This document shows, piece after piece, positions 1-8,088 of a stretch of 64,000 bases of DNA; within the stretch, counting starts at the first letter, position 1; every line of letters begins with the position of its first letter. The position numbers and the translations under genes were made by a program. The DNA is from Pedobacter frigiditerrae (GTDB taxonomy: Bacteria; Bacteroidota; Bacteroidia; Sphingobacteriales; Sphingobacteriaceae): contig NZ_SJSK01000001.1 of assembly GCF_004331645.1 (NCBI RefSeq), forward strand, positions 1,302,001 to 1,366,000, given 5' to 3'. The notes under the pieces were generated by a model, which was given only the letters and a program-made list of their open reading frames with translations, searched no databases and had not been told where the DNA came from.

Positions 1-248
1 CGCGTAGCGGATTAGCATTTAAACACGGAATTGGAATTGTTAATTCTCCAGGAACTATAGATGCTGATTATCGTGGGGAGATAAAAGTATTGTTGGTTAA
101 CTTATCAGATGCTGACTTTACAATTAATGATGGTGATAGGATTGCACAAATGGTAATTGCAAAACATGAAACCATTAGTTGGGAAAATGTAGAAGAATTA
201 AGTGATACGACTCGTGGTGTTGGCGGTTACGGACATACAGGTAAGTAG
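1..248 (+). CDS. dut: dUTP diphosphatase (dUTPase), 3' part only
   Basis: This is the C-terminal part of a trimeric dUTPase. The enzyme hydrolyses dUTP to dUMP and pyrophosphate, which keeps uracil out of DNA and supplies dUMP for thymidylate synthesis. The 5' end lies outside the window; the readable frame begins at base 3. Visible family motifs in order are RSGLA (motif 2), the [10 protein letters not shown] block (motif 3, uracil-binding and catalytic Asp region), DRIAQMVI (motif 4), and a glycine-rich C-terminal arm [10 protein letters not shown] (motif 5, which closes over the phosphates). The arm reads GGYGHTG where many homologues have GGFGSTG, a conservative variation. The reading frame is open and ends normally. 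A repeat-rich gap separates it from the next gene. Confidence 0.95.
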   Translation, partial: RSGLAFKHGIGIVNSPGTIDADYRGEIKVLLVNLSDADFTINDGDRIAQMVIAKHETISWENVEELSDTTRGVGGYGHTGK

Positions 249-261
249 ATTCCTTAAGTTT

Positions 262-369
262 GTCAGTCTGAGTGTAGTCGAAGACTTATTTGACTCATAA
301 GATCAAAAAGAATTCCTTCGACTCCCGAAGAAGTCGGGACAGGTATGATGAGGATGACATCTTTTTGAT
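262..369. repeat. Degenerate intergenic repeat with inverted modules
   Basis: The gap after dut holds a left module GTCAGTCTGAGTGTAGTCGAAG (262-283) and, in opposite orientation, a right module with CCTTCGACTCCCG and TGAGGATGAC (314-359). An inner hairpin TCCCGA-AGAAG-TCGGGA lies in the right half. The right module is bracketed by ATCAAAAAG (302-310) and CTTTTTGAT (361-369), a perfect 9-bp inverted repeat. The same GTCA..CTGAG..TCGAAG word recurs near 61057. It could end dut transcription, but the main signal is that of a mobile or REP-like intergenic repeat. Confidence 0.6.
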
Positions 370-405
370 TTTGTATATTCACGATTTAATATTTACGGCT
401 ATATA

Positions 406-2103
406 ATGAAGTTTAGCTTACCATTTCTTTTCTTGCTTTTTGTGCAAATCACATTATTTGCGCAAGAACCCCCGCTTCCTGAAAGTAAAGAGGGAAATGT
501 TGTGAAAGAACTTTTTTTTGCTGGTATTAAAGAGAAAATGGCTGAGAACTATGCCAATGCCGGTACTAATTTCACTAAAATTATTGCACTTGATGCCAAA
601 AATGATGCAGCTTATTTTGAATTGGCAACGGTAAATTATCGTCAGAATAAACTGCTAGATGCAGAAACTTCCATAAAAAAAGCAATTGAGATTAATCCTA
701 AAAACGTTTGGTACTTAAAGCTTCAAGCAGAAATATATAAACGTAACGGAAATATGGATGCGCTGGTACAAGTTTTCAATCAACTTATCCAATTGGAACC
801 AGAAGAAGACAATTATTATTTCGATAAGGCAAATGCACTTTTCATTTCTGGGAAAATAGATGAATCAAAAGCTGTTTATGATGAGATTGAAAAAAAGTTC
901 GGCTCATCGAAAGATTTAATCTTAGCAAAACAGCGAGTAACGATTCAAAGTAGCACTACGCCAAATACCGACGATATTAATAAGTTGCTGGCAGAAAATC
1001 CCACTGATGTAAAGAATATGCTTTATTTAAGCGGCATCTTGTTAGAGAAGAATAAGAAGGATGATGCCGTTGCCATGCTTCAAAAAGCAAAAACCTTAGA
1101 ACCAGAGAATTTTGAAGTTGATTTAGCAATGGCTGATATTTATCAATCGCAGAAGAAGAACGAATTAGCAATTTTACCTTTAAAATCTGCCTTTGCAAAT
1201 CCGGTAATGCCTATTGCCAATAAAATTAAAATTGTTAGCGGAATGTTGCCACGATTTAGTAATCAGTTGGTTGTTAAGGATGCAACAGATTTAGCCGAAA
1301 TAGCTGTGAAAACTCATCCAGCAGATGCTAAGTTGTTGCTTTTATATGGAGATGTACTTTACCAGCAAGGGAATTTGACCAAAGCAAAAGAACAATATCA
1401 GGCTGCTCTAAAAATCTCAGACCAATTGTATCTAGCTTGGGAAAAACTTTTGGGTGTTCAAACTTTAATGGGGTTGTACACAGAAGCGATAAAAACAGGT
1501 GAGGACGCATTATCAATTTACCCAAATCAAGCGATTTTATATTATTATAGGGCTTTTGCTTTGCACAGAAATAGTCAAAATGCCGAAGCGGGATTAGAAA
1601 TTAAATCGGCCTTGCAATTAGATGGTGATGATAATAATTTAAAAGCAATGATTTTTGCTTTACAAGCAGAAGTACTTATTGATCAAGAAAAACTGAAAGA
1701 AGCTGATGTAGCATTTGACAAAGCTATTTCACTAGCACCAGATAATTATTTAACCATAAGCAATTATGCCTATTATTTGGCATTGCGAAACCAGAATCTA
1801 GCTAAAGCTGAAACCCTAGCTGCAAAAGCTGCAATGGCTTTACCCAAAAATGCTTCGGTACTAGATAGTTACGCAATAGTGCTGTTCAAATTAGGTAAGT
1901 ATGATTTAGCTTTAAGCTGGATAGAAAAGGCTTTGCAAAACAATGAGGCTTCAAATCCTGTTTACTTGGAGCATTACGGTGACATTCTTTTCTTAAAAGG
2001 TGAAAAGGAAAAAGCTGTAGTTCAATGGCGGAAGGCCAAACAAGGAGGAAATGATTCCGAAAAACTAAATAAGAAAATCAATGAGAAGAAATATATTAAA
2101 TAG
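406..2103 (+). CDS. Exported tetratricopeptide-repeat protein
   Basis: A 565-residue protein with an N-terminal signal peptide (hydrophobic residues 4-18 ending FAQ) followed almost entirely by helical TPR units. Recognisable repeats include AENYANAGTNFTKIIALD near residue 45, then units with the typical A..Y..A..L..P pattern through to the C-terminus (for example KYDLALSWIEKAL and KGEKEKAVVQWRKA). TPR arrays are protein-interaction scaffolds; no catalytic domain is visible. The last 23 bases overlap the start of the downstream lipoprotein gene, so the two are probably translated together. Given the partner, a role in envelope or outer-membrane assembly is plausible but inferred. The ATG was chosen because it yields a clean signal peptide. 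Confidence 0.85.
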   Translation: MKFSLPFLFLLFVQITLFAQEPPLPESKEGNVVKELFFAGIKEKMAENYANAGTNFTKIIALDAKNDAAYFELATVNYRQNKLLDAETSIKKAIEINPKNVWYLKLQAEIYKRNGNMDALVQVFNQLIQLEPEEDNYYFDKANALFISGKIDESKAVYDEIEKKFGSSKDLILAKQRVTIQSSTTPNTDDINKLLAENPTDVKNMLYLSGILLEKNKKDDAVAMLQKAKTLEPENFEVDLAMADIYQSQKKNELAILPLKSAFANPVMPIANKIKIVSGMLPRFSNQLVVKDATDLAEIAVKTHPADAKLLLLYGDVLYQQGNLTKAKEQYQAALKISDQLYLAWEKLLGVQTLMGLYTEAIKTGEDALSIYPNQAILYYYRAFALHRNSQNAEAGLEIKSALQLDGDDNNLKAMIFALQAEVLIDQEKLKEADVAFDKAISLAPDNYLTISNYAYYLALRNQNLAKAETLAAKAAMALPKNASVLDSYAIVLFKLGKYDLALSWIEKALQNNEASNPVYLEHYGDILFLKGEKEKAVVQWRKAKQGGNDSEKLNKKINEKKYIK

Positions 2104-2875
2104 CTTTTCGCTAATTGCAATTGTATTGCTAGCCGTAGGCTGTAGGCCAAAAAAGATAATTGTAGCTACCCCAGATGCACCTCAAGAAAAAGTTGTGGTT
2201 AAGGCAGATGAAAAACCTCAAAATTTAGCGCTTTTAAAAAGTAAAGATTTACCGTTTAATACTCTGTCTTTAAAAGGCAAAACCAGTTTAAAAGTTAATG
2301 GGGATGAAAACAATGTAACGTTGAACATTAGAATGGAGAAGGATAAAAAGATTTGGGTTAGCGTTACTGGTCTTGCTGGTATAGAAGGGGCAAGGGCGGT
2401 AATTACTCCAGATAGTTTGCTGTTAAGGAATAATTTACAGAAGACCTATACTAAAAAGCCATTTAGTTATGTTTATAGCTTTACAAGTAAACAAGTTAGC
2501 TTTAAAATGTTGCAGGCCGTTCTTTCTGGAAATACCATTACAGAATTCATGACAGAAAAATCTGATTTGAAGCAAGAGAATAGTGTTTGGGTTTTAAATG
2601 GTAATGCCGAAGATTTGGTTTATCGTATTTTATTTAATACGCTTTTGAAACCTAATGAGACTAATTTAAACGATGTAAAAAATGCTCAAGCATTAAAGGT
2701 TGTTTATGGAGAATATACACCAGTTAACAATGCTTTGTTTCCATCAAGTTTAAAAATTAACTCAATGTCTGGCGCAAAAAAGATAGATATATCTATAGAA
2801 TTTGTTAAAATTGAAAGTAATGTACCTGTTGATTTCCCCTTTTCTGTTCCTAAAAGTTACGAGGTAATCAACTAA
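2081..2875 (+). CDS. DUF4292-type outer-membrane lipoprotein (LolA/LolB-like)
   Basis: A 264-residue lipoprotein. The signal sequence ends in a lipobox LAVGC with the lipidated Cys at residue 21. The body matches the general pattern of Bacteroidota DUF4292 proteins, with an early SLKGKTSLKV segment, a central IWVSVTGLAGIEGARAVITPDS stretch (read in parts) and a C-terminal beta-rich half. The family is thought to share the LolA/LolB half-barrel fold that holds lipid acyl chains; the function is not established. The gene overlaps the TPR gene by 23 bases and precedes the envC-like gene by about 20 bases, forming an envelope-biogenesis group. The assignment rests on pattern recognition of the LolB-like N-terminus. 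Confidence 0.75.
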   Translation: MRRNILNSFSLIAIVLLAVGCRPKKIIVATPDAPQEKVVVKADEKPQNLALLKSKDLPFNTLSLKGKTSLKVNGDENNVTLNIRMEKDKKIWVSVTGLAGIEGARAVITPDSLLLRNNLQKTYTKKPFSYVYSFTSKQVSFKMLQAVLSGNTITEFMTEKSDLKQENSVWVLNGNAEDLVYRILFNTLLKPNETNLNDVKNAQALKVVYGEYTPVNNALFPSSLKINSMSGAKKIDISIEFVKIESNVPVDFPFSVPKSYEVIN

Positions 2876-2883
2876 ATTTTTTA

Positions 2884-2891
2884 TATTTTTG
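2884..2891 (+). promoter_or_regulatory. Bacteroidota -7 box TATTTTTG before the envC-like gene
   Basis: A full match to TAnnTTTG that ends five bases before the ATG at 2897. A start site about four bases past the box would give an mRNA with a leader of only a couple of nucleotides. No convincing -33 TTTG is seen at the right spacing. Confidence 0.45.
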
Positions 2892-2896
2892 GCGCA

Positions 2897-4183
2897 ATGA
2901 AGTTAAACAAACTATTTCTATCCCTGCTATTTGTAGGTTTTTGTACTGCAGGTTTTGCGCAACAAACAAGTAGGGAGCTTAAAGAACTTAAGCAGAAAAA
3001 AGAAGCTATTGAAAGGCAAATTGAATTAGCGCAAAAGAATTTAAATAAAACAACAAATGGTAAGAAACTGACTTTAGGGCAGATCAATACCATTAAAGCA
3101 CAAGTGCGTTTAATGCAAGACAAGATTTCTACCATCAACTCTGAGATGAGAAGTCTTGATAATAAAATTACTGAGAATACTGGCAAAGTACATAACCTTC
3201 AAACTCGTTTATCAGATTTAAAGAAGGAATACGCAGGGATGATTAGGTTTGCCCAACGCAACCGAAACTCTTATGATAAAATGATGTTCATTTTTGCTGC
3301 AAATGATTTTAACCAAGCTTACAAAAGGATTAAGTATTTGCAGCAGTTTGGTCAATATCGTAAAAAACAAGCAGCTTATATCCAAGGGACAGAAAAAGAT
3401 TTAAACAACCAGATTAGTGTTTTAGACCACGATTTAAAAAATAAAACCAATTTGCTTAATCAGCAACTAAGCGAAAAAAATAGGTTGGATAAGAAAAAAA
3501 GCGAACAAGCTGTTGTATTGAACCAATTAAGTAAACAAGAGAAACAGTTTGCACAAGATATTAAGAGAAATAGAGATCAGCGTGCTGCTTTAGATAGACA
3601 AATCCGAGCTGAAATCAATCGCATTATTGCAATAGAAAAGAAGAAAGCTGAAGATGAGGCAAGGGAAGCCGAAAGAATAGCAGCAGCAAGAGCTAAAGCA
3701 GAGAATAGGCCTGTTCCTGTAGTAGCATCTAATAAACCAAAAACCAATAGTGAAGTATTAAGGGCAACTCCAGAGTCAGCTAAGCTATCGAGTGCTTTTG
3801 AAAGCAATAAAGGAAGCTTACCAGCACCCGTTGCAACTGGATACATTACTAGCCGTTTTGGTGTTGTAAAGGTTGATCAAGCGACAGATAACCATGAAGG
3901 TATCATTTACCAAACCAATGAGGGTGCGGCTGTGAGAGCAGTATTTAATGGTAAGGTCTCAACAGTATTTGATAAATTTGGAAAATTCTATGTGGTGATA
4001 AAACATGGAGAATATTTCACCATCTATGAGAATTTAAAAAGCGTAAGTGTTTCAAAAGGAGATAATGTAAGTACGAAGCAAACAATTGGAAGTGCCGCAA
4101 ATACTGACGGTTCTCCAGAAGTGGGTTTTCAGATTCGAAGGGGAAGTACCCCATTAAATCCAGAAAGCTGGTTAGCTCGTTAA
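2897..4183 (+). CDS. EnvC-like murein hydrolase activator (degenerate M23 domain)
   Basis: A 428-residue exported protein. Residues 1-22 form a signal peptide ending in FAQ. Residues about 24-270 are a long, charged coiled coil rich in K, E, Q and R. Residues about 310-428 are a LytM/M23-like domain starting GYITSRFGV. In active M23 enzymes zinc is bound by H-x3-D and by an HxH; here the first site reads NHEGIIY, so the Asp is replaced, and the second reads VGFQIR, so both His are gone. The IKHGEYFTIYENL block is kept. This pattern is typical of EnvC/NlpD-type factors, which activate amidases instead of cutting peptidoglycan themselves. The role in cell separation is inferred from the family. 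Confidence 0.85.
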   Translation: MKLNKLFLSLLFVGFCTAGFAQQTSRELKELKQKKEAIERQIELAQKNLNKTTNGKKLTLGQINTIKAQVRLMQDKISTINSEMRSLDNKITENTGKVHNLQTRLSDLKKEYAGMIRFAQRNRNSYDKMMFIFAANDFNQAYKRIKYLQQFGQYRKKQAAYIQGTEKDLNNQISVLDHDLKNKTNLLNQQLSEKNRLDKKKSEQAVVLNQLSKQEKQFAQDIKRNRDQRAALDRQIRAEINRIIAIEKKKAEDEAREAERIAAARAKAENRPVPVVASNKPKTNSEVLRATPESAKLSSAFESNKGSLPAPVATGYITSRFGVVKVDQATDNHEGIIYQTNEGAAVRAVFNGKVSTVFDKFGKFYVVIKHGEYFTIYENLKSVSVSKGDNVSTKQTIGSAANTDGSPEVGFQIRRGSTPLNPESWLAR

Positions 4184-4205
4184 TCTTTTAGGCAAATTAA
4201 TTGTC

Positions 4206-4213
4206 TATATTTG
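4206..4213 (+). promoter_or_regulatory. -7 promoter box TATATTTG of the tatA pair
   Basis: A perfect TAnnTTTG box 17 bases before the first tatA ATG, with a T-rich stretch (CTTTTA) at about the place of a -33 element. It predicts a transcript with a leader of roughly 14 nt covering both tatA paralogues and possibly gatA. Confidence 0.5.
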
Positions 4214-4230
4214 TATAAAATAAGTTTAAA

Positions 4231-4593
4231 ATGTATTCAAGCACGTTATTAGAGTTCTTAAACATGGGTGGTGGTGAGATGATGCTCATCATGGTGGCTG
4301 TACTTTTGTTATTTGGAGGTAAAAAGTTACCAGAATTGGCAAGAGGTTTAGGAAAAGGAATTAGAGAGTTTAAAGATGCTTCTGAAGGCGTGAAGAGAGA
4401 AATCCATCGCAACATTAATTCCGTAACTAGTGAGGAAGAAACTAAAGAGGAAGAAAAATTGATTGAAGAAAATCATTCAGAACGTCATCATCCAACAGAG
4501 GAAGAAGCACCAGTACAAACTACAGCAACTGAAGAAAAAGTAGTTGTAGAAGAAGATGAAGAAGTAAAAAAAAATAAAGATTCTTACTCATAG
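4231..4593 (+). CDS. tatA: Sec-independent translocase protein TatA/TatE family (long form)
   Basis: A 120-residue TatA-type subunit of the twin-arginine translocase, which exports folded proteins. One transmembrane helix (about residues 15-28, MMLIMVAVLLLFGG) is followed by the family hinge FGGKKLPELARGLGKGIREFK and an amphipathic helix. The C-terminal half is an unusually long tail rich in Glu and Lys. The N-terminus is about 11 residues longer than in many homologues; a second ATG at 4264 (MGGGEMM) is a possible alternative start. Another TatA follows within 41 bases, while tatC lies some 34 kb away. Bacteroidota usually lack a distinct TatB, so one of the two paralogues may take a TatB-like part; that is inference. 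Confidence 0.9.
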   Translation: MYSSTLLEFLNMGGGEMMLIMVAVLLLFGGKKLPELARGLGKGIREFKDASEGVKREIHRNINSVTSEEETKEEEKLIEENHSERHHPTEEEAPVQTTATEEKVVVEEDEEVKKNKDSYS

Positions 4594-4633
4594 AATTAAC
4601 ATAATTGATTTAAAAAACTAAATATAAAATATC

Positions 4634-4834
4634 ATGACACAACCAACCATGTTAGCCGCATTAGGGCCAATGGAAATTACACTAATCGTTTTGGCATTAT
4701 TGTTATTATTCGGGGGTAAAAAAATTCCAGAATTAATGCGTGGTTTAGGTAAGGGAATGAAAGAATTTAAAGATGGTAAAGACGGTATTGATAGCGATAA
4801 TCCAAACAACAATCAAAACCAAACCAAACCTTAA
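4634..4834 (+). CDS. tatA: Sec-independent translocase protein TatA (short form)
   Basis: A 66-residue second TatA. It has a short N-terminus, one transmembrane helix ([16 protein letters not shown], about residues 13-28), the [21 protein letters not shown] hinge and amphipathic helix, and a short polar tail rich in Asn. Residues 24-47 are very close to the same stretch of the upstream paralogue, which points to tandem duplication followed by tail divergence. This one has the usual TatA size. It lies 41 bases after the long form and 31 bases before gatA, in the same orientation. Confidence 0.92.
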   Translation: MTQPTMLAALGPMEITLIVLALLLLFGGKKIPELMRGLGKGMKEFKDGKDGIDSDNPNNNQNQTKP

Positions 4835-4865
4835 GTTCTATCGTTTCTTGATTTAAATTTAAACT

Positions 4866-6287
4866 TTGAAGAAATATACCTCTTTAACAGAGATACAAGG
4901 CCAACTTGCGCAAAAGCAGTTAACCTTATTACAGTTAATAACTCATTATTTTGAGCAAATAGAAAAAAATCAACACCTCAATGCTTTTAATGAGGTGTTT
5001 TTTGATTCCACAAAAAAACAAGCTGATTTGGTTCAACAAAAAATTGATAATGGAACCGCTGGCAAACTTGCAGGAATGGTAATCGGTATTAAAGATAACA
5101 TTTGTTACCTAGACCATCAGGTTTCTGCATCATCTAAAATGTTGGAAGGTTTTGTGTCTCCATATTCTTCAACTGTTGTTAATCGTTTGTTAGCAGAAGA
5201 TGCTATTATCATAGGCAGATTAAACTGCGATGAATTTGCAATGGGTGGCTCAAATGAAACTTCTTATTTCGGCCCAGTTAAAAACGCCATTGATGAAGAA
5301 AGAGTTGCTGGTGGTTCTTCTGGAGGCTCGGCAGTTGCTGTTCAGGCAGATATGTGTTTGGCTGCATTAGGTACAGATACTGGTGGTTCTGTTCGTCAAC
5401 CTGCTGCATTTTGTGGTAATATTGGCTTTAAACCTACATACGGACGAATTTCTCGCTATGGTATCATAGCTTATGCATCATCTTTTGACCAAGTTGGCAC
5501 CATCACTTCATCAGTTAGTGATGCAGCTTTATTATTAGAAGTTTTAGCAGGTGTTGATGATACTGACAGTACAGTTTCATCTCTTCCTGTTCCAAATTAT
5601 TCTCAAAATTTATCGCAAGGCGGAAAAAAGAAAATTGCTGTTTTAAAAGAAACCATTGAGAACGATGCATTGGATTCTGAAATTAAAGCTGCTATTTTAA
5701 ATGCCATTGAAACTTTAAAATCTCAAGGTCATACGATAGAGTATGTTTCTTTTGATTTATTAGATTATATGGTTCCGGCTTATTATGTGTTAACAACGGC
5801 AGAAGCTTCATCTAATCTTTCTCGTTATGATGGCGTTCATTACGGTTATAGAAATACACAGGCAGAAAGTTTAAATAACCTGTATAAATCATCCAGAGCC
5901 GAAGGTTTTGGGGAAGAAGTAAAGCGTAGGATTATGCTAGGTACGTTTGTACTAAGTGCAGGATATTACGATGCTTATTACCAAAAAGCACAACAAGTTC
6001 GTCGATTAATCAGAAACAAGGTTGATGAATTGTTAGGTAAACATGATTTTTTACTAAGTCCCGTTACACCTACACCAGCCTTTAAAATTGGCGAAAATAT
6101 GCAAGACCCATTGGTTATGTATATGGCAGATATATATACTGTTTTGGCCTCATTGGCTGGTATTCCAGCAGTTGCCTTGCCGTTGGGCAATAATAAAAGT
6201 GGTTTACCGTTAAGTGTTCAGTTAATGACCAAACACTTTAACGAGCAAGAGTTGCTCAATTTATCACATAGTTTTTTAACAGCTTAA
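4866..6287 (+). CDS. gatA: Asp-tRNA(Asn)/Glu-tRNA(Gln) amidotransferase subunit A
   Basis: A 473-residue amidase-signature protein. As part of GatCAB it releases ammonia from glutamine so that Glu-tRNA(Gln) can be turned into Gln-tRNA(Gln). The catalytic Lys-cisSer-Ser triad is readable: K76 in GIKDNI, S151 in GGSSGGS and S175 in DTGGSVRQP. The spacing equals that of known GatA proteins. The chosen start is a TTG; no ATG in the right place gives a complete N-terminus. No gatB or gatC is next to it. A close amidase relative cannot be fully excluded, but the length and the ASSKML and FDQVGTI blocks favour GatA. Confidence 0.93.
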   Translation: MKKYTSLTEIQGQLAQKQLTLLQLITHYFEQIEKNQHLNAFNEVFFDSTKKQADLVQQKIDNGTAGKLAGMVIGIKDNICYLDHQVSASSKMLEGFVSPYSSTVVNRLLAEDAIIIGRLNCDEFAMGGSNETSYFGPVKNAIDEERVAGGSSGGSAVAVQADMCLAALGTDTGGSVRQPAAFCGNIGFKPTYGRISRYGIIAYASSFDQVGTITSSVSDAALLLEVLAGVDDTDSTVSSLPVPNYSQNLSQGGKKKIAVLKETIENDALDSEIKAAILNAIETLKSQGHTIEYVSFDLLDYMVPAYYVLTTAEASSNLSRYDGVHYGYRNTQAESLNNLYKSSRAEGFGEEVKRRIMLGTFVLSAGYYDAYYQKAQQVRRLIRNKVDELLGKHDFLLSPVTPTPAFKIGENMQDPLVMYMADIYTVLASLAGIPAVALPLGNNKSGLPLSVQLMTKHFNEQELLNLSHSFLTA

Positions 6288-6288
6288 C

Positions 6289-6366
6289 CGTCATTTCGAC
6301 AGAGGGATGCGACGAGGAATCTTTTAGATAAATTAAAAATAGATTTCTCCTACCGTCGAAATGACG
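6289..6366. repeat. Intergenic inverted repeat with CGTCATTTCGAC ends
   Basis: Perfect 12-bp inverted termini CGTCATTTCGAC (6289-6300) and GTCGAAATGACG (6355-6366) flank a 54-base core that itself pairs partly (GAGGAATCT with AGATTTCTC). It starts right after gatA and fills most of the gap to the next gene. It resembles short palindromic intergenic repeats common in Bacteroidota. It is not a T-tailed terminator. Confidence 0.7.
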
Positions 6367-6382
6367 TAATTTAAAACAGCCT

Positions 6383-7789
6383 ATGAGAAGAATAGTACTA
6401 ACCCTGTTGAGTTTTTTAGCTTTTTTTTCTGCTCAAGCTCAAAACCCTGTAAAATCTGCACAAAGTGATTCTCTTTTTAAAAAGATTACCAGTTCAACTC
6501 CAGATACAGTTCCTGTTCCAGTTGTAAAAGATTTGTTGTTTTATAATCAAAACTTAACTTATAAGCTTCGCTTAGATTCCATTCAGAAAACTGTTCCCCT
6601 CAGCTATAATGAATACGTTCAGAATTTCATTGATGTTTTAAGCAAGCAAAAAGATAGGATGGGAAAAATGTTAGGCCTGTCAACTTATTATTTTCCAATA
6701 TTTGAAGGTGCTTTAAAGGCTTATAATATTCCAGCAGAAATCAAATACTTGCCTATTATCGAATCATCAATGAATCCACATGCCATTTCTAGGGTTGGTG
6801 CGACTGGAATGTGGCAATTTATGTTTGGCACTGCAAAAGCTTATGGCTTAAATATGGATAACTTTGTTGACGAACGCAAAGACCCAATTCAGGCAAGTTA
6901 TGCTGCCGCTGCTTATTTTAGAGATGCTTATGAAGAACTTGGCGACTGGCTTTTAGCCATTGCAGCTTACAATTGCGGAAAAGGAAATGTTACTCGTGCC
7001 ATTGATAAAGCTGGTTCAAGAGATTTTTGGGAAATCCGTAAATTTTTGCCAAAGGAAACACGTGATTATGTGCCAGCATATATTGCTGCGGTGTATTTAA
7101 TGAACTACTCTCAAACTCATGGTATTGTTTCTCAAGCTCCATCAATCAATTTAAAAACAGACACCATTCAGGTTAATCATTTTGTGGCATTGGCCGATAT
7201 TGCCAAGGCGATTAATTATGATGAATCTACACTGTATGGCTTAAATCCATCTTACAAAAGGAAGATTGTAAACGGAACCGATGGTTTGCCTAAAAGATTA
7301 ATATTACCAAGAATAGAACAGAATGATTTTGCTAAACTTTATGATGTTTTAAATAATGATGTTGAAACGGATAGAAGTGTTTTCTTAGCTTCGACAGATG
7401 ATGTAAGGGATTTGCGTAAAAAGGCTTTAGCTAACAAGCCAATTCCTACTAAATCAAAAAGCAATGTATATAAAGTTAAACCTGGTCAGAACTTAACAAT
7501 TATTGCTGACTTGTTTAATGTAGAAGTACAGGATTTAAAAGTTTGGAACGATTTAAAAAGCAATACAGTTATTCCTGGTCAAACTTTAAAAATACATGGT
7601 TCAAACGCGGCGCCTGCTGCCAAGAAAATAACAAAATCAGATTTCATTACTTATAAGGTTAAAGCTGGGGATACTTTATCTGGCATAGCCGAAAAATTTG
7701 ATGGCGCAACTGTGGCAAGTCTCAAAAAACTTAACGGTTTAAAAAAGGCTGCTTTACAACCAGGAATGGTTTTGAAAATTAAGAGCTAA
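6383..7789 (+). CDS. Exported lytic transglycosylase with two LysM domains (MltD-like)
   Basis: A 468-residue murein-degrading enzyme. Residues 1-20 are a signal peptide ending AQAQ. The SLT/lysozyme-like domain spans roughly residues 110-240: the catalytic Glu is E127 in PIIESSMNPHA, followed by GATGMWQFM and AAYNCGKGNV, all family hallmarks. Two LysM domains follow, starting at YKVKPGQNLTIIA and YKVKAGDTLSGIA, and bind glycan strands. The architecture is that of MltD. It cleaves the MurNAc-GlcNAc bond to give 1,6-anhydro ends in the periplasm. With the EnvC-like gene and TatA it makes this an envelope-remodelling region, although it is set apart by an intergenic repeat and may have its own promoter. 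Confidence 0.93.
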   Translation: MRRIVLTLLSFLAFFSAQAQNPVKSAQSDSLFKKITSSTPDTVPVPVVKDLLFYNQNLTYKLRLDSIQKTVPLSYNEYVQNFIDVLSKQKDRMGKMLGLSTYYFPIFEGALKAYNIPAEIKYLPIIESSMNPHAISRVGATGMWQFMFGTAKAYGLNMDNFVDERKDPIQASYAAAAYFRDAYEELGDWLLAIAAYNCGKGNVTRAIDKAGSRDFWEIRKFLPKETRDYVPAYIAAVYLMNYSQTHGIVSQAPSINLKTDTIQVNHFVALADIAKAINYDESTLYGLNPSYKRKIVNGTDGLPKRLILPRIEQNDFAKLYDVLNNDVETDRSVFLASTDDVRDLRKKALANKPIPTKSKSNVYKVKPGQNLTIIADLFNVEVQDLKVWNDLKSNTVIPGQTLKIHGSNAAPAAKKITKSDFITYKVKAGDTLSGIAEKFDGATVASLKKLNGLKKAALQPGMVLKIKS

Positions 7790-7805
7790 ATTTTTTAGCA
7801 CCTAT

Positions 7806-7940
7806 TGACATAGAAAACATAGCTAGAAAATGGTATGTGGCTATGTGGTTCTTTTGTTTCTAAGAACCGCAATCTTTTCTTTAATAAACCTGATAACGCC
7901 GGCAGCCCCGAATTTTTATTAAGGCTATACGCAATAGCAA
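7806..7940. repeat. Degenerate repeats in the gap after the LysM gene
   Basis: Two repeat remnants. First, GACATAGAAAACATAG pairs loosely with CTATGTGGCTATGTGG (about 7808-7850). Second, from 7886, AAACCTGATAACGCCGGCAG continuing to CCCCG resembles the AAACC[CT]GATGG...AGCCCCG element at 61306 and the shorter one at 14393. No coding sequence is supported between 7790 and 8088. Confidence 0.4.
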
Positions 7941-8032
7941 GACTGCTTTTGGATAGCTGCTCATGCATTTGCTTTTGTTGATAAGAAAATAAGCTATACG
8001 TTGTTCTATTAACCTAGTCGCACTTAAAATAA

Positions 8033-8065
8033 AAAGGCTTGGAAATTAAACATTTCCAAGCCTTT
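8033..8065. terminator. Bidirectional terminator between convergent genes
   Basis: A perfect 13-bp stem AAAGGCTTGGAAA/TTTCCAAGCCTTT with a 7-base loop. It is A-rich on one side and T-containing on the other, so it can serve the LysM gene (+) and the nuclease/phosphatase gene (-), which converge on it. Confidence 0.8.
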
Positions 8066-8088
8066 AATATTAGATTAATCTTTTGTTT

